This document shows positions 8,514 to 17,039 of a DNA stretch of 64,000 nt, piece by piece (the stretch's first letter is position 1; every line of letters starts with the position of its first letter). Where the stretch lies: assembly GCA_036172265.1 (NCBI GenBank), contig JASFBA010000103.1, forward strand, positions 1 through 64,000, written 5' to 3'. A program made the position numbers and the translations under genes. The notes below the pieces were generated by a model. The model made no database searches. It was not told where the DNA came from and saw only the letters and a program-made list of their open reading frames with translations. The stretch is from JASFBA01 sp036172265 (GTDB taxonomy: Bacteria; Chloroflexota; Chloroflexia; DTKN01).

Positions 8514-10301
8514 ATGGATAAACTTTCGATAAAACCGCACATGCTCCGTCGTCTTCTCTTCTTGCTGGCTCTGGCCGGCCTCCTGATCCTGGCCGGTCTG
8601 GCGGCTTGGAAACTCTACCACCGGCCGCCTCCGCTTCCTCCCTCCTACGCCCATAGCAACCTCCTGGCCAACCCCGGCTTCCAGGAGGATGCCGATGGAG
8701 ACGGCCGCCCCGACGGCTGGGAACTCGGGCCAGCGGCAGAATGGAGCACCTGGACCATCGTTCCGGAAACTGGCGGGCATTCCTTGCGGCTGACCGGCAA
8801 CGCTTCCTACGTCCGGAGTGCCCAGGTAATCGTCCGGCCCGGAAAACTCTATCGCCTGACCTGGCAAGCGCTGACCGATAGCGAGTACCCCAATCGGGTG
8901 CAGGCTGTCTTCCTCTGGGAAAATTCCCGCCGTGAGGTCATCATACGGCAGGAGGGCGATTGGCAGGAGGTGCCGGCCCGGCGATGGCGCCTGCTGAGCG
9001 TCCAGGGGCAGGCACCGGAAGGAGCGGTAGGGTTGACCCTCCTCTTGCGACCGGCCGGCGACGATCCGCTCTACCTGGACGAGTTGCATCTGGCCGAGGA
9101 GGGGGTGCGGCTGGAGCCTTATCCCGATTACGCCCGTGCCGCTCTGGCCTTTACCTTCGACTGGGAAACGGCGATGGGCGGACTCATCCACTCCCGCAGC
9201 GACGACGGCTACGATCCGGCCACGGCCGAAGAGCGCGGTTTGGCCATGCGCCGGGGGGCGGAAAACCTGCTCATCCTCTTAGAGCGCTACGACATCCAGG
9301 CCACCTGGTACGCCTCGGGCTACAGCCTCCTTTCTGGAAACGTCGAAAGACGCCCTTTCTCGGGGAACCCCACCTACACCTGGGCCTCTCCGTCCCATGG
9401 CTGGCGCGACGACCGCTGGGTAAGCACTCCCTGGTTTGCCGACGACCCTTACGGAACGGCCGAAAGCCATCCGGCCTGGTATTTCGGCGACCTTCTCCCA
9501 CGCCTGCTAGCGCTGGGCCAGGAGGTACAGAGCCACACTTTCGGCCACCTCTACATCCCTTACGCCAGGCCGGATGAGGTGCGCGCCGACCTGGAGCAGT
9601 GGAACGCGGTGGCCCGGGAGGCCGGCCTGCCGCCGGCCCAAACGCTGGCCTTTCCCTGGGGGGCCAGCCTGGGGATGGGAGATACCATTTATACGGTGCT
9701 GGAGGAGGCCGGCTACATCGCCGTGACACGTACCTATCACGAGCCGCGGGGGCGCTCGCAGTACTGGATTCTCCCCTCGGACGACCTTTTTCACATGCGC
9801 ACCGTCCCCGGACATCCCGGCCTCTGGGCCTTCCCCGACCACTACTTCCCCGGCCGGGCGGAGGACCTTTCCCGGGCCCTGGCAGTGGTGGACCGTGTGC
9901 TCCTGGAGCGCGGCGTCACCAGCCTCTGGGCCCATACCGAGGAGGTCGTTACTCCCGAACAGGTGGCCTCCTGGGAAGCACTTCTTTCCTATGCTGCCGG
10001 GAAACGCCCCTCCGGCCTTTGGATCGCCCCCCTGACGGAGATCGTTCGTTACCGGAACGACCTGGGACAAGTCGAGGTGGAATCGTCCCCCAACGGACTC
10101 CGCCTGGAGGTGCGGGTGACCAACCGGAACGACCACTCTGTGGCCGGCCTGACCCTGACCCTGCCGAAGCCGATCCGAGAGGTCTATCTGGAAGGCACTG
10201 CCTATACCGACTTTCGGCTGGATCAGGTGCGCCTGCCCTCTCTCCATGCGGGCCAGACATGTCACCTGGAGGTTGTACCCGGGGAATGGGAGAAACCGTG
10301 A
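8514..10301 (+). CDS. Polysaccharide deacetylase with N-terminal carbohydrate-binding-like domain
   Basis: Likely membrane-anchored or secreted enzyme that removes acetyl groups from a cell-surface polysaccharide. Residues 11-35 are a signal anchor. About 47-200 form a jelly-roll-like carbohydrate-binding region (NLLANPGFQEDADGDGRPDG opening is typical). A NodB-like domain follows: TFDWE motif 1 with Asp 216, and motif 2 SHTFGHL with metal-ligand His 341 and His 345. A beta-rich tail of about 90 residues ends the protein. The start is uncertain; ATG 8514 has a weak ribosome site and ATG 8541 (MLRRLLF) is the alternative. Its stop overlaps the next gene as GTGA. Confidence 0.8.
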   Translation: MDKLSIKPHMLRRLLFLLALAGLLILAGLAAWKLYHRPPPLPPSYAHSNLLANPGFQEDADGDGRPDGWELGPAAEWSTWTIVPETGGHSLRLTGNASYVRSAQVIVRPGKLYRLTWQALTDSEYPNRVQAVFLWENSRREVIIRQEGDWQEVPARRWRLLSVQGQAPEGAVGLTLLLRPAGDDPLYLDELHLAEEGVRLEPYPDYARAALAFTFDWETAMGGLIHSRSDDGYDPATAEERGLAMRRGAENLLILLERYDIQATWYASGYSLLSGNVERRPFSGNPTYTWASPSHGWRDDRWVSTPWFADDPYGTAESHPAWYFGDLLPRLLALGQEVQSHTFGHLYIPYARPDEVRADLEQWNAVAREAGLPPAQTLAFPWGASLGMGDTIYTVLEEAGYIAVTRTYHEPRGRSQYWILPSDDLFHMRTVPGHPGLWAFPDHYFPGRAEDLSRALAVVDRVLLERGVTSLWAHTEEVVTPEQVASWEALLSYAAGKRPSGLWIAPLTEIVRYRNDLGQVEVESSPNGLRLEVRVTNRNDHSVAGLTLTLPKPIREVYLEGTAYTDFRLDQVRLPSLHAGQTCHLEVVPGEWEKP

Positions 10302-13042
10302 GCATCGTTTTGGCCTTCATCGGGCTGCCTCTGGTGCTGGTTATCCCCGGCCTCTGCACGCTGTCGGCCCTGGCACCTTTGCGCCGGCTGGACTGGCCGG
10401 AACGCCTATACCTTTCCCTTTCCATCAGCCTGGTTCTGAACGGCTGGTGGGGACTCATCCTTGCCCAAATCGGCTACTTCTCGGTCGGCCTCTTGCTCGC
10501 CTTCCCCACCCTTTATTCCCTGGCCTTGGGCCTCTGGGCCTGGCGAAAGGGGGGCTGGCGTTGGCCGAGGCCGGAAGAGGGGCAGGAAAGGCCCTGGGCC
10601 TGGGCGTCCTTTGCCTTTATAAGCATCGTCTTTATCGCCCTGGCCTTCCGCCCCTTTGAACTCATCCTGGGGCCGCGTGACGCCGCCGTCTACCCGGCCA
10701 CCGCGGCCCAGATCGTGCACCACGGCGGCATCCTGGCGGACGACCCGTTGGTACGCACCCTCTCCCGCAGCACGCTGGCGGAAACCCATCGCACTTGGGT
10801 GCAGTTTCTGGGCATCCAGCACCCCGGCCGCTTCTATTACCACTACCTGCGGTTGCCCGGCTTTTTCATCGCTGATGAAGAACGGGCAACGGTCCTGCCC
10901 CAGTTCTACCACCTCTACCCGACCTGGCTGGCCGTGGCCTTTAGCCTGGTGGGACTTTCCGCCGGCCTTTTGATGACCCCCTATCTCTCCTTCCTGGGAG
11001 GCATCGGGCTTTTCCTTCTGAGCCGCCGCTTGCTGGGGATGCGGGTAGCGCTTCTGGCCTATCTCTTTCTCTCGCTTCAGACGCTCCAGGTCTGGTTCGC
11101 CCGCTACTCCACGGCGGAGGGGGCTACCCAGTTCCTCATCTTCCTGGGGTTGTACGGCCTGCTGCGGCTGGACGAGGGGGAAGCAGAAGCGGCTGGCCGG
11201 GAGCCATTCTTCGGATGGCTATCCGGCCTGTCCCTGGGGATGATCGGGCTGGTGCGGGTGGACTTTTTCTTCCCCTGGCTGCTTCTCCTGCCTTATCTGG
11301 CTTACCTCTTCGTGGCCCGGGCCTTCCGCCGGGGGCATCGCCTGATGCTTCTTTCCTGGGCGCTGCCGGCCCTGCATACCCTGGCCCAGTTTGTTACTCA
11401 CACCCGGGGCTATACCATCGCCATCTACTACCACCGCATCCAAGACTGGGCCACCCTTTCCTGGCTGATTTACCCCTTCCTGAACCCGACGTTGCGAGAG
11501 TACTTCGGCGCCTCCAAGACGCCGCGCACGCCGGTGATGCAGGAGCCATGGCGGTTGGCGGCCGAACTGGGCGCACTTGCGCTGGGGGCGGGGCTGCTCC
11601 TTCTCCTGCGGCATTCCCCGCGCCTGATCGAAGGCCTGGGGGCCGGGTTGCGCCGGCATCGGCGACTGCTCCTCGCCGGTGCGGCTGTGCTCTTCCTCCT
11701 GGCCTTTTTCTACCTCTATTTCATCCGGCCGCAGGTGCTGACGCCGGAAGTCCTCCTGCACCCGCTGGAGAACCGGCTCGCGCTGGAGGGCTATATCGGC
11801 GCGCCGGTCCCGGAGGGGCCGGCGGCCAACATGGTGCGGCTGGGCTGGTACTTTTCACCGCTGGGGATGCTCCTTGCGGCATCCGGCATCGCTGCGCTCC
11901 TCTGGAAAGAGTCCTCCCGCCGCTCCTGGTATCTCCTGGTTCTGGGGCTTTTCTACTTGGCCTTTTTCAACTACGAGGTCTTTGGCGAACCTCACCATAT
12001 CTACATTATGCGGCGTTACATACCGGTGGTGGTACCTTTCCTTTCCCTGGCGATGGCCTATGCCCTGGAGCGGCTGGCCGGCTGGAGGTGGCTGCGTCGG
12101 GCCGGGCCGGCCCTGGCCGGAGCCCTGGCCGCCCTGATGGTCGTTTACCTGGCCTATACCGGCCTGCCCTTCTATCGCCATAACGAATATACAGGAGCGC
12201 TGGAGCAGGTGGGAGCGCTGGCGGCACGCTTTGCCCCGGAGGACGTCATCCTGCTCATTGACGGCGGCCGCGACGCCCCAGCCACCATCGCCACGCCGCT
12301 CAAGTACCTCTTTGAGCGCAACGCCTTTCTCCTTATGCAGGACGAACCGGACGGAGCACGGATCGAGGGGCAGATTCGGCGCTGGCAAAGCGAGGGGCGG
12401 GCGGTTTACCTCCTTATCGGCAACGACGGCGGCCGGCTCTTTTTGCCCCATACCCAACTGCGCTACCAGGATCGCTTTGAATTGGCCGTGCCCGAGTTCG
12501 AGCAACTGACCACCCAGAAGCCGCACAACGCCTACATCCTGCGCCAGGCCTTTGGGCTGTATGCGCCGGAGGCCTGGGATGGCAAAGGCAGTCTCCTGGG
12601 AGAACTTCCATTGGAGGTGGACCTGGGGAACGGGGGCTATATCTACCAGGCCGGGGGGTTCTACAGCGACGAGGTTGCGCCCGACGGCACGACGTACTGC
12701 TGGACCGTGGGCCAGGGCCTCCTGCGACTGCCCTGGCCGGAGGGGGGGGAAGTGCGGCTTACGCTAAGGCTGGCCGGGGGCAAACGGCCGGCCGAACTCG
12801 GGCCGGCACAGGTGGAAGCCCGACTGGGCGAGCGCCTCCTGGGGAAGTGGGAATTGGGGGAAGAGTTCACCACCCACACCGTAACTCTCCCGGCGCGTGA
12901 AGTAGCCTCCGGACCGGGGCGGACCGTACTCCTAATGTTGGTTTCTCCGACCTGGACCCAGGCCGACTACGGCCTGGGGAATGACCACCGGCCGCTGGGA
13001 GTGCAGGTGGACAGAGTGCGGGTGGAAACCGCTGAGCCTTGA
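10298..13042 (+). CDS. Large membrane glycosyltransferase-like protein
   Basis: About 914 residues. The first two thirds are a polytopic membrane region of a dozen or so spans in the style of GT-C (ArnT/PMT-like) transferases, with an early extracytoplasmic loop FELILGPRDAAVYPATAAQI that carries the kind of acidic residue such enzymes use. The last 300 residues are soluble and end in a beta-rich segment. It probably transfers sugars from a lipid carrier at the cell surface, consistent with the deacetylase it overlaps. I prefer GTG 10298, which overlaps the upstream stop as GTGA and follows GGGAG; ATG 10286 is possible. The longer frame starting at 9599 shadows the deacetylase gene. Confidence 0.65.
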   Translation: MSIVLAFIGLPLVLVIPGLCTLSALAPLRRLDWPERLYLSLSISLVLNGWWGLILAQIGYFSVGLLLAFPTLYSLALGLWAWRKGGWRWPRPEEGQERPWAWASFAFISIVFIALAFRPFELILGPRDAAVYPATAAQIVHHGGILADDPLVRTLSRSTLAETHRTWVQFLGIQHPGRFYYHYLRLPGFFIADEERATVLPQFYHLYPTWLAVAFSLVGLSAGLLMTPYLSFLGGIGLFLLSRRLLGMRVALLAYLFLSLQTLQVWFARYSTAEGATQFLIFLGLYGLLRLDEGEAEAAGREPFFGWLSGLSLGMIGLVRVDFFFPWLLLLPYLAYLFVARAFRRGHRLMLLSWALPALHTLAQFVTHTRGYTIAIYYHRIQDWATLSWLIYPFLNPTLREYFGASKTPRTPVMQEPWRLAAELGALALGAGLLLLLRHSPRLIEGLGAGLRRHRRLLLAGAAVLFLLAFFYLYFIRPQVLTPEVLLHPLENRLALEGYIGAPVPEGPAANMVRLGWYFSPLGMLLAASGIAALLWKESSRRSWYLLVLGLFYLAFFNYEVFGEPHHIYIMRRYIPVVVPFLSLAMAYALERLAGWRWLRRAGPALAGALAALMVVYLAYTGLPFYRHNEYTGALEQVGALAARFAPEDVILLIDGGRDAPATIATPLKYLFERNAFLLMQDEPDGARIEGQIRRWQSEGRAVYLLIGNDGGRLFLPHTQLRYQDRFELAVPEFEQLTTQKPHNAYILRQAFGLYAPEAWDGKGSLLGELPLEVDLGNGGYIYQAGGFYSDEVAPDGTTYCWTVGQGLLRLPWPEGGEVRLTLRLAGGKRPAELGPAQVEARLGERLLGKWELGEEFTTHTVTLPAREVASGPGRTVLLMLVSPTWTQADYGLGNDHRPLGVQVDRVRVETAEP

Positions 13043-13307
13043 TCATCCCCTTGCGACGATCTCCGCGTATAGGGCAACAACGGCACTAGGCCTGCGGCTT
13101 GGGCCGTGCACCCTGTGGCTTTTGGTCCAATCGCCGGTCCGCCCCCCGTATGCCCACTCCAGAGAAACTTCAACCTCGCGGTTGACCGTGCAAGACGCCT
13201 GGTGCAAATGGCACTCCTCGCCCGCCCGGTAGACAGCACACGGCAATGTTTTTGCTCCACCAGGCGAAATTTGCCGGTATCCAGCATCTGGGAGTGGCGG
13301 TGCGGCC
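13043..13307. other. Intergenic stretch without a recognised gene
   Basis: 265 bases between two convergent genes. Open frames exist on both strands but none has a ribosome site or family resemblance. It contains a copy (13263-13276) of the GGCGAAATTTGCC motif also found at 8489. Confidence 0.5.
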
Positions 13308-14099
13308 TTATTCCGCCGGCCAGGTTTCCACTTCGGAAAGCGTCTCCTCTGCTTCCCACTCGGGTTCGCCCGCCGTCGGCCGGCCGCACAGCGGGGCATA
13401 GGCACATCCCCGGCAAACGGCCTCGCTCGGGGACGGAAGCATCTTCTCCACCGGGCAGGCGGAGATTCGGGCCACCAGGTCCGTCAAAAGGCCCCGATCA
13501 ACTTCCCACCGCTCCGTGCTGTAGGACAGGTGCACCGAGGTTGGCCCTGCCGGATGCCAGTAGATGAGGCTCAGGCGTTCCGGAGGCAGGGGCCGGCCGC
13601 GATGGTAGGCGGCCCCTCCTTCCGCCAGGACGAAGAGGTAGACCCGTGTCTGAAGGTCCCGGCCCAAGGCCTGCTCTGGGGGGAGCGGCCGGCCGGTCTT
13701 CCAATCCACGATGCAGGCGGCTTCCTCCCCCATCGCCAGGAGGTCGTAGCGGGCTCCCAGACGATAGCACCCGAAGGGGATGGAAAGGCCGGCCTCCGGG
13801 AAGCGGCGAGGATAACCCTCCAGCGCCGGCAGGAAGCCTTCCAGTGCTGCCCACCAGCGGGCTACCTCCTCGTCACAGGCTGCGGCCTGCTCGCCCACTT
13901 CCAACCCCAGGAAGCGCTGTCGGGCCAGTTCATGGAAACGGCGGCCCCGCTCCAGGGCGATCTCCACTTCCGGGGAGGCAGGAAAGGCCGGCCAGGGGAT
14001 CTGTTCTATATAGCGCAGGCGAAAACGGTAGGGACACTCCTGATAGGCGCGCAGTGCCGTCTGGGTGAAAAGAAAGCCCTCTGGGATGTCCTGGGCCAT
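13308..14099 (-). CDS. PD-(D/E)XK nuclease of the RecB/Cas4 type with a probable 4Fe-4S staple
   Basis: 263-residue nuclease-fold protein. N-terminal FTQTALRAYQECPYRFRLRY is the classic start of RecB-like nucleases (Cys 22). The active-site core is RYDLLAMG...CIVDWKTG with Asp 132 and Lys 134, followed by the QTRVYLF helix. Three C-terminal cysteines in CRGCAYAPLC complete a Cys-x(n)-Cys-x2-Cys-x6-Cys-like set as in AddB and Cas4, which holds an iron-sulfur cluster. There is no helicase or cas gene beside it, so its role (repair exonuclease or stand-alone) is open. A hairpin repeat lies just upstream. Confidence 0.85.
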   Translation of the reverse strand: MAQDIPEGFLFTQTALRAYQECPYRFRLRYIEQIPWPAFPASPEVEIALERGRRFHELARQRFLGLEVGEQAAACDEEVARWWAALEGFLPALEGYPRRFPEAGLSIPFGCYRLGARYDLLAMGEEAACIVDWKTGRPLPPEQALGRDLQTRVYLFVLAEGGAAYHRGRPLPPERLSLIYWHPAGPTSVHLSYSTERWEVDRGLLTDLVARISACPVEKMLPSPSEAVCRGCAYAPLCGRPTAGEPEWEAEETLSEVETWPAE

Positions 14100-14112
14100 T
14101 GGGGTTGTCTCC

Positions 14113-14145
14113 CCGGTAGGGCGACCTGACAGGTCGCCCTACCGG
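14113..14145. repeat. Perfect 15-bp stem hairpin repeat
   Basis: CCGGTAGGGCGACCT (14113-14127), GAC loop, and its exact complement (14131-14145). It belongs to the GGGCGACC...GGTCGCCC family also present at 24284-24370 and, degenerate, at 27778-27870. It could also terminate the GAPDH transcript. Confidence 0.8.
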
Positions 14146-14186
14146 CTGGTCAAGTCGGGCACGGAGCGGGAGTATGCGACCCGACA
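14146..14186. repeat. Partial duplicate of the GAPDH gene 3' end
   Basis: GGCTGGTCAAGTCGG and the following 25 bases resemble 14219-14259, which encode the GAPDH C-terminus (YSCRVADLTSL). Read on the minus strand, the copy gives YSRSVPDLTS followed by a stop. It appears to be a leftover of a duplicated gene end, 73 bases downstream of the original. Confidence 0.65.
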
Positions 14187-14194
14187 GGCCGCCT

Positions 14195-15208
14195 CTATGG
14201 GAGTTGCTCCGCAACCAGGCTGGTCAAGTCGGCCACGCGGCAGGAGTAGCCCCACTCGTTATCGTACCAGGCCATCACCTTGGCCATGGTGCCTCCAATC
14301 ACCATCGTCAGGGGGGCGTCCACAACGCTGGAGTACTCGGTGCCGATAAAGTCAGAAGAGACCAGCGGCTCGTCGCTTACAAAGAGGATGCCGGCCAGTT
14401 CGTCCTCGGCGGCCTCGCGGAAGGCGTTGTTGATTTCCTCGACGGTGGTCGGCCGGCCCAGTTCGACAAAGAAGTCAATGATCGAGACGGTGGGTGTAGG
14501 CACCCGGAGGGCGATGCCGTCGAACTTGCCCTTGAGTTCGGGGATGACCAGGCCCAGCGCCTTGGCCGCTCCGGTGGAAGTGGGGACGAGGTTCAACCCG
14601 GCATGGCGCGCCCGACGCAGGTCCTTGTGTGGCGCATCCACCAGCCTTTGATCCGCCGTGTACGAATGCACCGTGGTCATCAGCCCTCGAAGGACACCGA
14701 AGCGCTGATAGAGCACCTTGGCCACCGGGGCCAGGCAGTTGGTGGTACAGGAGGCGTTGGAGATGATGTGGTGCTTGGCGGGGTCATAGCGGTCTTCGTT
14801 GACGCCCAGGACGATGGTGATGTCCTCGCCCTTGGCTGGCGCGGTGATGATGACCTTCTTCGCCCCGGCCTGCAGGTGGGCCCGAGCCTTTTCAGCCTCG
14901 GTGAAACGGCCGGTGGACTCGATGACGATCTGCACCCCCAGGTCGGCCCAGGGAAGTTTGGCTGGATCGCTTTCCGCCAGAACGAGCACCTCCTCCCCGT
15001 CTACCAGCAGTCCTCGCCCGGTCGCCTCCACCTCGCCCTCAAAGGCCCCGTAGATGGAGTCGTAGCGCAGCAGATGGGCCAAAGTGGGTGCATCGGTGAT
15101 GTCGTTGACGGCGACAACTTCCAGTTCCTCGCCGTACATATCCAGGATGGCCTTGTACACCTGCCGTCCAATACGGCCGAAACCGTTGATGCCTATACGG
15201 ACAGCCAT
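14195..15208 (-). CDS. gap: Glyceraldehyde-3-phosphate dehydrogenase, type I
   Basis: Glycolytic/gluconeogenic enzyme oxidising glyceraldehyde-3-phosphate to 1,3-bisphosphoglycerate with NAD. N-terminal Rossmann motif GINGFGRIGR, NDITDA at the cofactor-ribose position (NAD-preferring pattern), active site SNASCTTNC with catalytic Cys 154, and C-terminal WYDNEWGYS are all present. The start ATG 15208 (MAVRIGING) has AAGGAGG seven bases upstream; an earlier in-frame start at 15241 is less likely. The 337 residues are normal. Its 51-base spacing from the upstream membrane gene suggests one transcript. Confidence 0.97.
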   Translation of the reverse strand: MAVRIGINGFGRIGRQVYKAILDMYGEELEVVAVNDITDAPTLAHLLRYDSIYGAFEGEVEATGRGLLVDGEEVLVLAESDPAKLPWADLGVQIVIESTGRFTEAEKARAHLQAGAKKVIITAPAKGEDITIVLGVNEDRYDPAKHHIISNASCTTNCLAPVAKVLYQRFGVLRGLMTTVHSYTADQRLVDAPHKDLRRARHAGLNLVPTSTGAAKALGLVIPELKGKFDGIALRVPTPTVSIIDFFVELGRPTTVEEINNAFREAAEDELAGILFVSDEPLVSSDFIGTEYSSVVDAPLTMVIGGTMAKVMAWYDNEWGYSCRVADLTSLVAEQLP

Positions 15209-15259
15209 GATTTCCTCCTTGACATCAGCATAGCCGGGCACTTGCCCGACGAGTATCTC

Positions 15260-16855
15260 TCAGAAAACGGCCCTGCCATCCAGGGCCGTGTGCATTGTAC
15301 CCGAAAAGCGCCCCAAATGCAAACGATCGACGGAAGTGGCGAGCCCCAGCATCCCCCAGAGCAAAAGGACCATATGCGGGAACTCCAGGTTGAAGAAATA
15401 GTGATCCAGTAGCCCCGTGCCCAGGGCCGCCACCACACTGGCCAGGAGGGCCAACCGTTCTTCTTCTTGCCGGGCCAGGCGCAGGCCCTGTGCCAGCGCC
15501 CCCCCGATCAAGGCTAGAAAAGAGACAAGTCCCAGCAGGCCCATCCGCTCGGCGATGGTCAAGTAGAGGCTGGAGACGCCTGTGCTCAGGTCTACATCAG
15601 GGGCGCTTCCCAGACCTACGCCAAAGGTCGGGTAGCGGCCGAGGATAGCCAAGGCGTTGGCGAACTCGGCCAAACGCATCCGGTTGGCCAGGTCCTGGAA
15701 AAATATCCCCTGGCGAAAGCGCTCCAGAGCCGGCCCGCCCCATCCCAATCCCAGGGTAAGGAGAATCAGGAGCAAAGCCGCGGCCAAAAGGAACCACCAG
15801 AAGCGTCGGTAGCGCACTGTGGCCAGGAAGACGACCGCCACCAGAAAACCGCCCAAGGCGGCTCGCGAGTAGGTCAGGTAGAGACAGGCCAGGAGCAGGG
15901 TAGCCCTCACCCCTATCCCCCTGGGGGGGGTAGGGGTGAGGGCCATCGCCGCTGCCATAGCCAACATCCCACCGAAACTGTTGGGGTCCACCGACGTGCC
16001 GATGGCTCGCTCCAGACCGTTGGGATCGTCCTCCACGTAACGCAGTATCCGTCCCTGGGTAGGATAGCCCAGCGGCCCCAGTCCCAAGAGAAGGTTTTGG
16101 GCCAGCGCATCGGGCAGAGCCTGAAGGAGGATGCCCAAAGTGGCAGCCAGGCCGGCCACCAGCAGGAAGAGGCGCAGGAATTGCCGGAGGTGCTCGCGGG
16201 TAGGAGCCAGGCGGCGGACCCCGAAAAAGGCCAACAGCCCCAAAGCGAATTTGCCGTAGTTATGCAGGGTGGTGGCAGTAACGCCATACCCAAGGATCAG
16301 GGAGAAAAGGGTCAGCCCGAAGAAGGTCCAGGCCAGGGCATCCAAGGTGGAGAAGCGTCCCTGCCAACAGCCTCCGAACAGAGGAGACGTGTCCAAAGTC
16401 TGCCGAAACCCGGGATTTTCCCTTACCCTATTCCCCACTACCCCCTTTCCGGGGGTGAGGAGTGGGGGATGAGGGTAAGGGAAAGGCGGCCTCGGCGTCA
16501 TGCAACGAGTTTGGAACACATCCCGCAAGAGGGGAAGGAGCCATCCCCCAAGGAAGCCAAGGAGAGTGAGTTCCAGGAAGGAGGGGGTCAGGCCCAGGGA
16601 GACAGGAAGGACCCCAAAGGGCAGGAGCACGGCGATGGCCGCAGCCAGGAGGAAGCCGTCCCAGGGGCGAAGGAAGGCGAAAAGGGCGGCAGCCAGGCCA
16701 GCCAGCGTGGCTAAGGGGACGAGCAGCCCGTAGCGGGCGGCGACCAGGCCGGAAGCCAGCCCCACCAGGAGCAGGAAACCGGCCATAGCCACCTGCCATA
16801 CGCCAGAGGGGATCTCCCAAGCCCTCCATCTCGGCTGTATCTGGACTGTTCGCAT
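15260..16855 (-). CDS. O-antigen ligase/polymerase-like membrane protein with in-frame palindromic repeats
   Basis: 531-residue polytopic protein (about 11 spans) of the Wzy/RfaL type, which joins or polymerises lipid-linked glycans outside the membrane. The family-typical large loop (GTSVDPNSFGGML, ARRYP-like YPTFGVGLGS) lies in the second half. Two stretches do not look like ligase: residues about 116-160 (TPRPPFPYPHPPLLTPGKG) and about 304-318 (ALTPTPPRGIGVRA). Both are encoded by large palindromes of an intergenic repeat family, read through without breaking the frame. ATG 16855 is the only clear start. Confidence 0.75.
   Translation of the reverse strand: MRTVQIQPRWRAWEIPSGVWQVAMAGFLLLVGLASGLVAARYGLLVPLATLAGLAAALFAFLRPWDGFLLAAAIAVLLPFGVLPVSLGLTPSFLELTLLGFLGGWLLPLLRDVFQTRCMTPRPPFPYPHPPLLTPGKGVVGNRVRENPGFRQTLDTSPLFGGCWQGRFSTLDALAWTFFGLTLFSLILGYGVTATTLHNYGKFALGLLAFFGVRRLAPTREHLRQFLRLFLLVAGLAATLGILLQALPDALAQNLLLGLGPLGYPTQGRILRYVEDDPNGLERAIGTSVDPNSFGGMLAMAAAMALTPTPPRGIGVRATLLLACLYLTYSRAALGGFLVAVVFLATVRYRRFWWFLLAAALLLILLTLGLGWGGPALERFRQGIFFQDLANRMRLAEFANALAILGRYPTFGVGLGSAPDVDLSTGVSSLYLTIAERMGLLGLVSFLALIGGALAQGLRLARQEEERLALLASVVAALGTGLLDHYFFNLEFPHMVLLLWGMLGLATSVDRLHLGRFSGTMHTALDGRAVF
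15903..15943. repeat. Palindromic repeat inside coding sequence
   Basis: Inverted repeat with arms GCCCTCACCCCTATCCCCC and GGGGGGGGTAGGGGTGAGGGC, wholly inside the O-antigen-ligase-like gene. The theme CCCTCACCCC...GGGGTGAGGG recurs in the intergenic repeats at about 20110-20145 and 20394-20437. Confidence 0.75.
16416..16486. repeat. 70-bp imperfect palindrome inside coding sequence
   Basis: Left arm 16416-16450 (TTTTCCCTTACCC...CCTTTCC) and right arm 16451-16486 (GGGGGTGAGG...GGGTAAGGGAAAGG) are near-complementary over about 33 bases with no real loop. It lies in frame within the ligase-like gene and belongs to the CCCTCACCCC family. Confidence 0.8.
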
Positions 16856-16900
16856 TTTCCCCTCGACCGGTAACTATCTACCCACCATAAGCCAGGGTAA

Positions 16901-16923
16901 GGACAACTCCTGCGGAGTTGTCC
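16901..16923. repeat. Short hairpin repeat between kinase and ligase-like genes
   Basis: GGACAACTCC, TGC loop, GGAGTTGTCC: a perfect 10-bp stem in the 184-base gap, similar in style to the GGCAACCAC...GTTGCC units at 24310-24335. It may act as a transcription-end or spacer element. Confidence 0.6.
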
Positions 16924-17039
16924 CACTTTGCCCTGCTGCCTCTTTGCTGCAGGGGATCGGCAACTTGGGAATTGAGGGGCATCCTGCGGCCTCGGTGATG
17001 AAAGGGTCTGATGTCCTCTGGAGCGCGGTCTCCCCGGGG

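Noticed and set aside
9599..10297. Upstream extension of the large membrane GT frame
   Set aside because: It overlaps the well-supported deacetylase gene in another frame and is Pro/Gly/Arg-rich shadow sequence.
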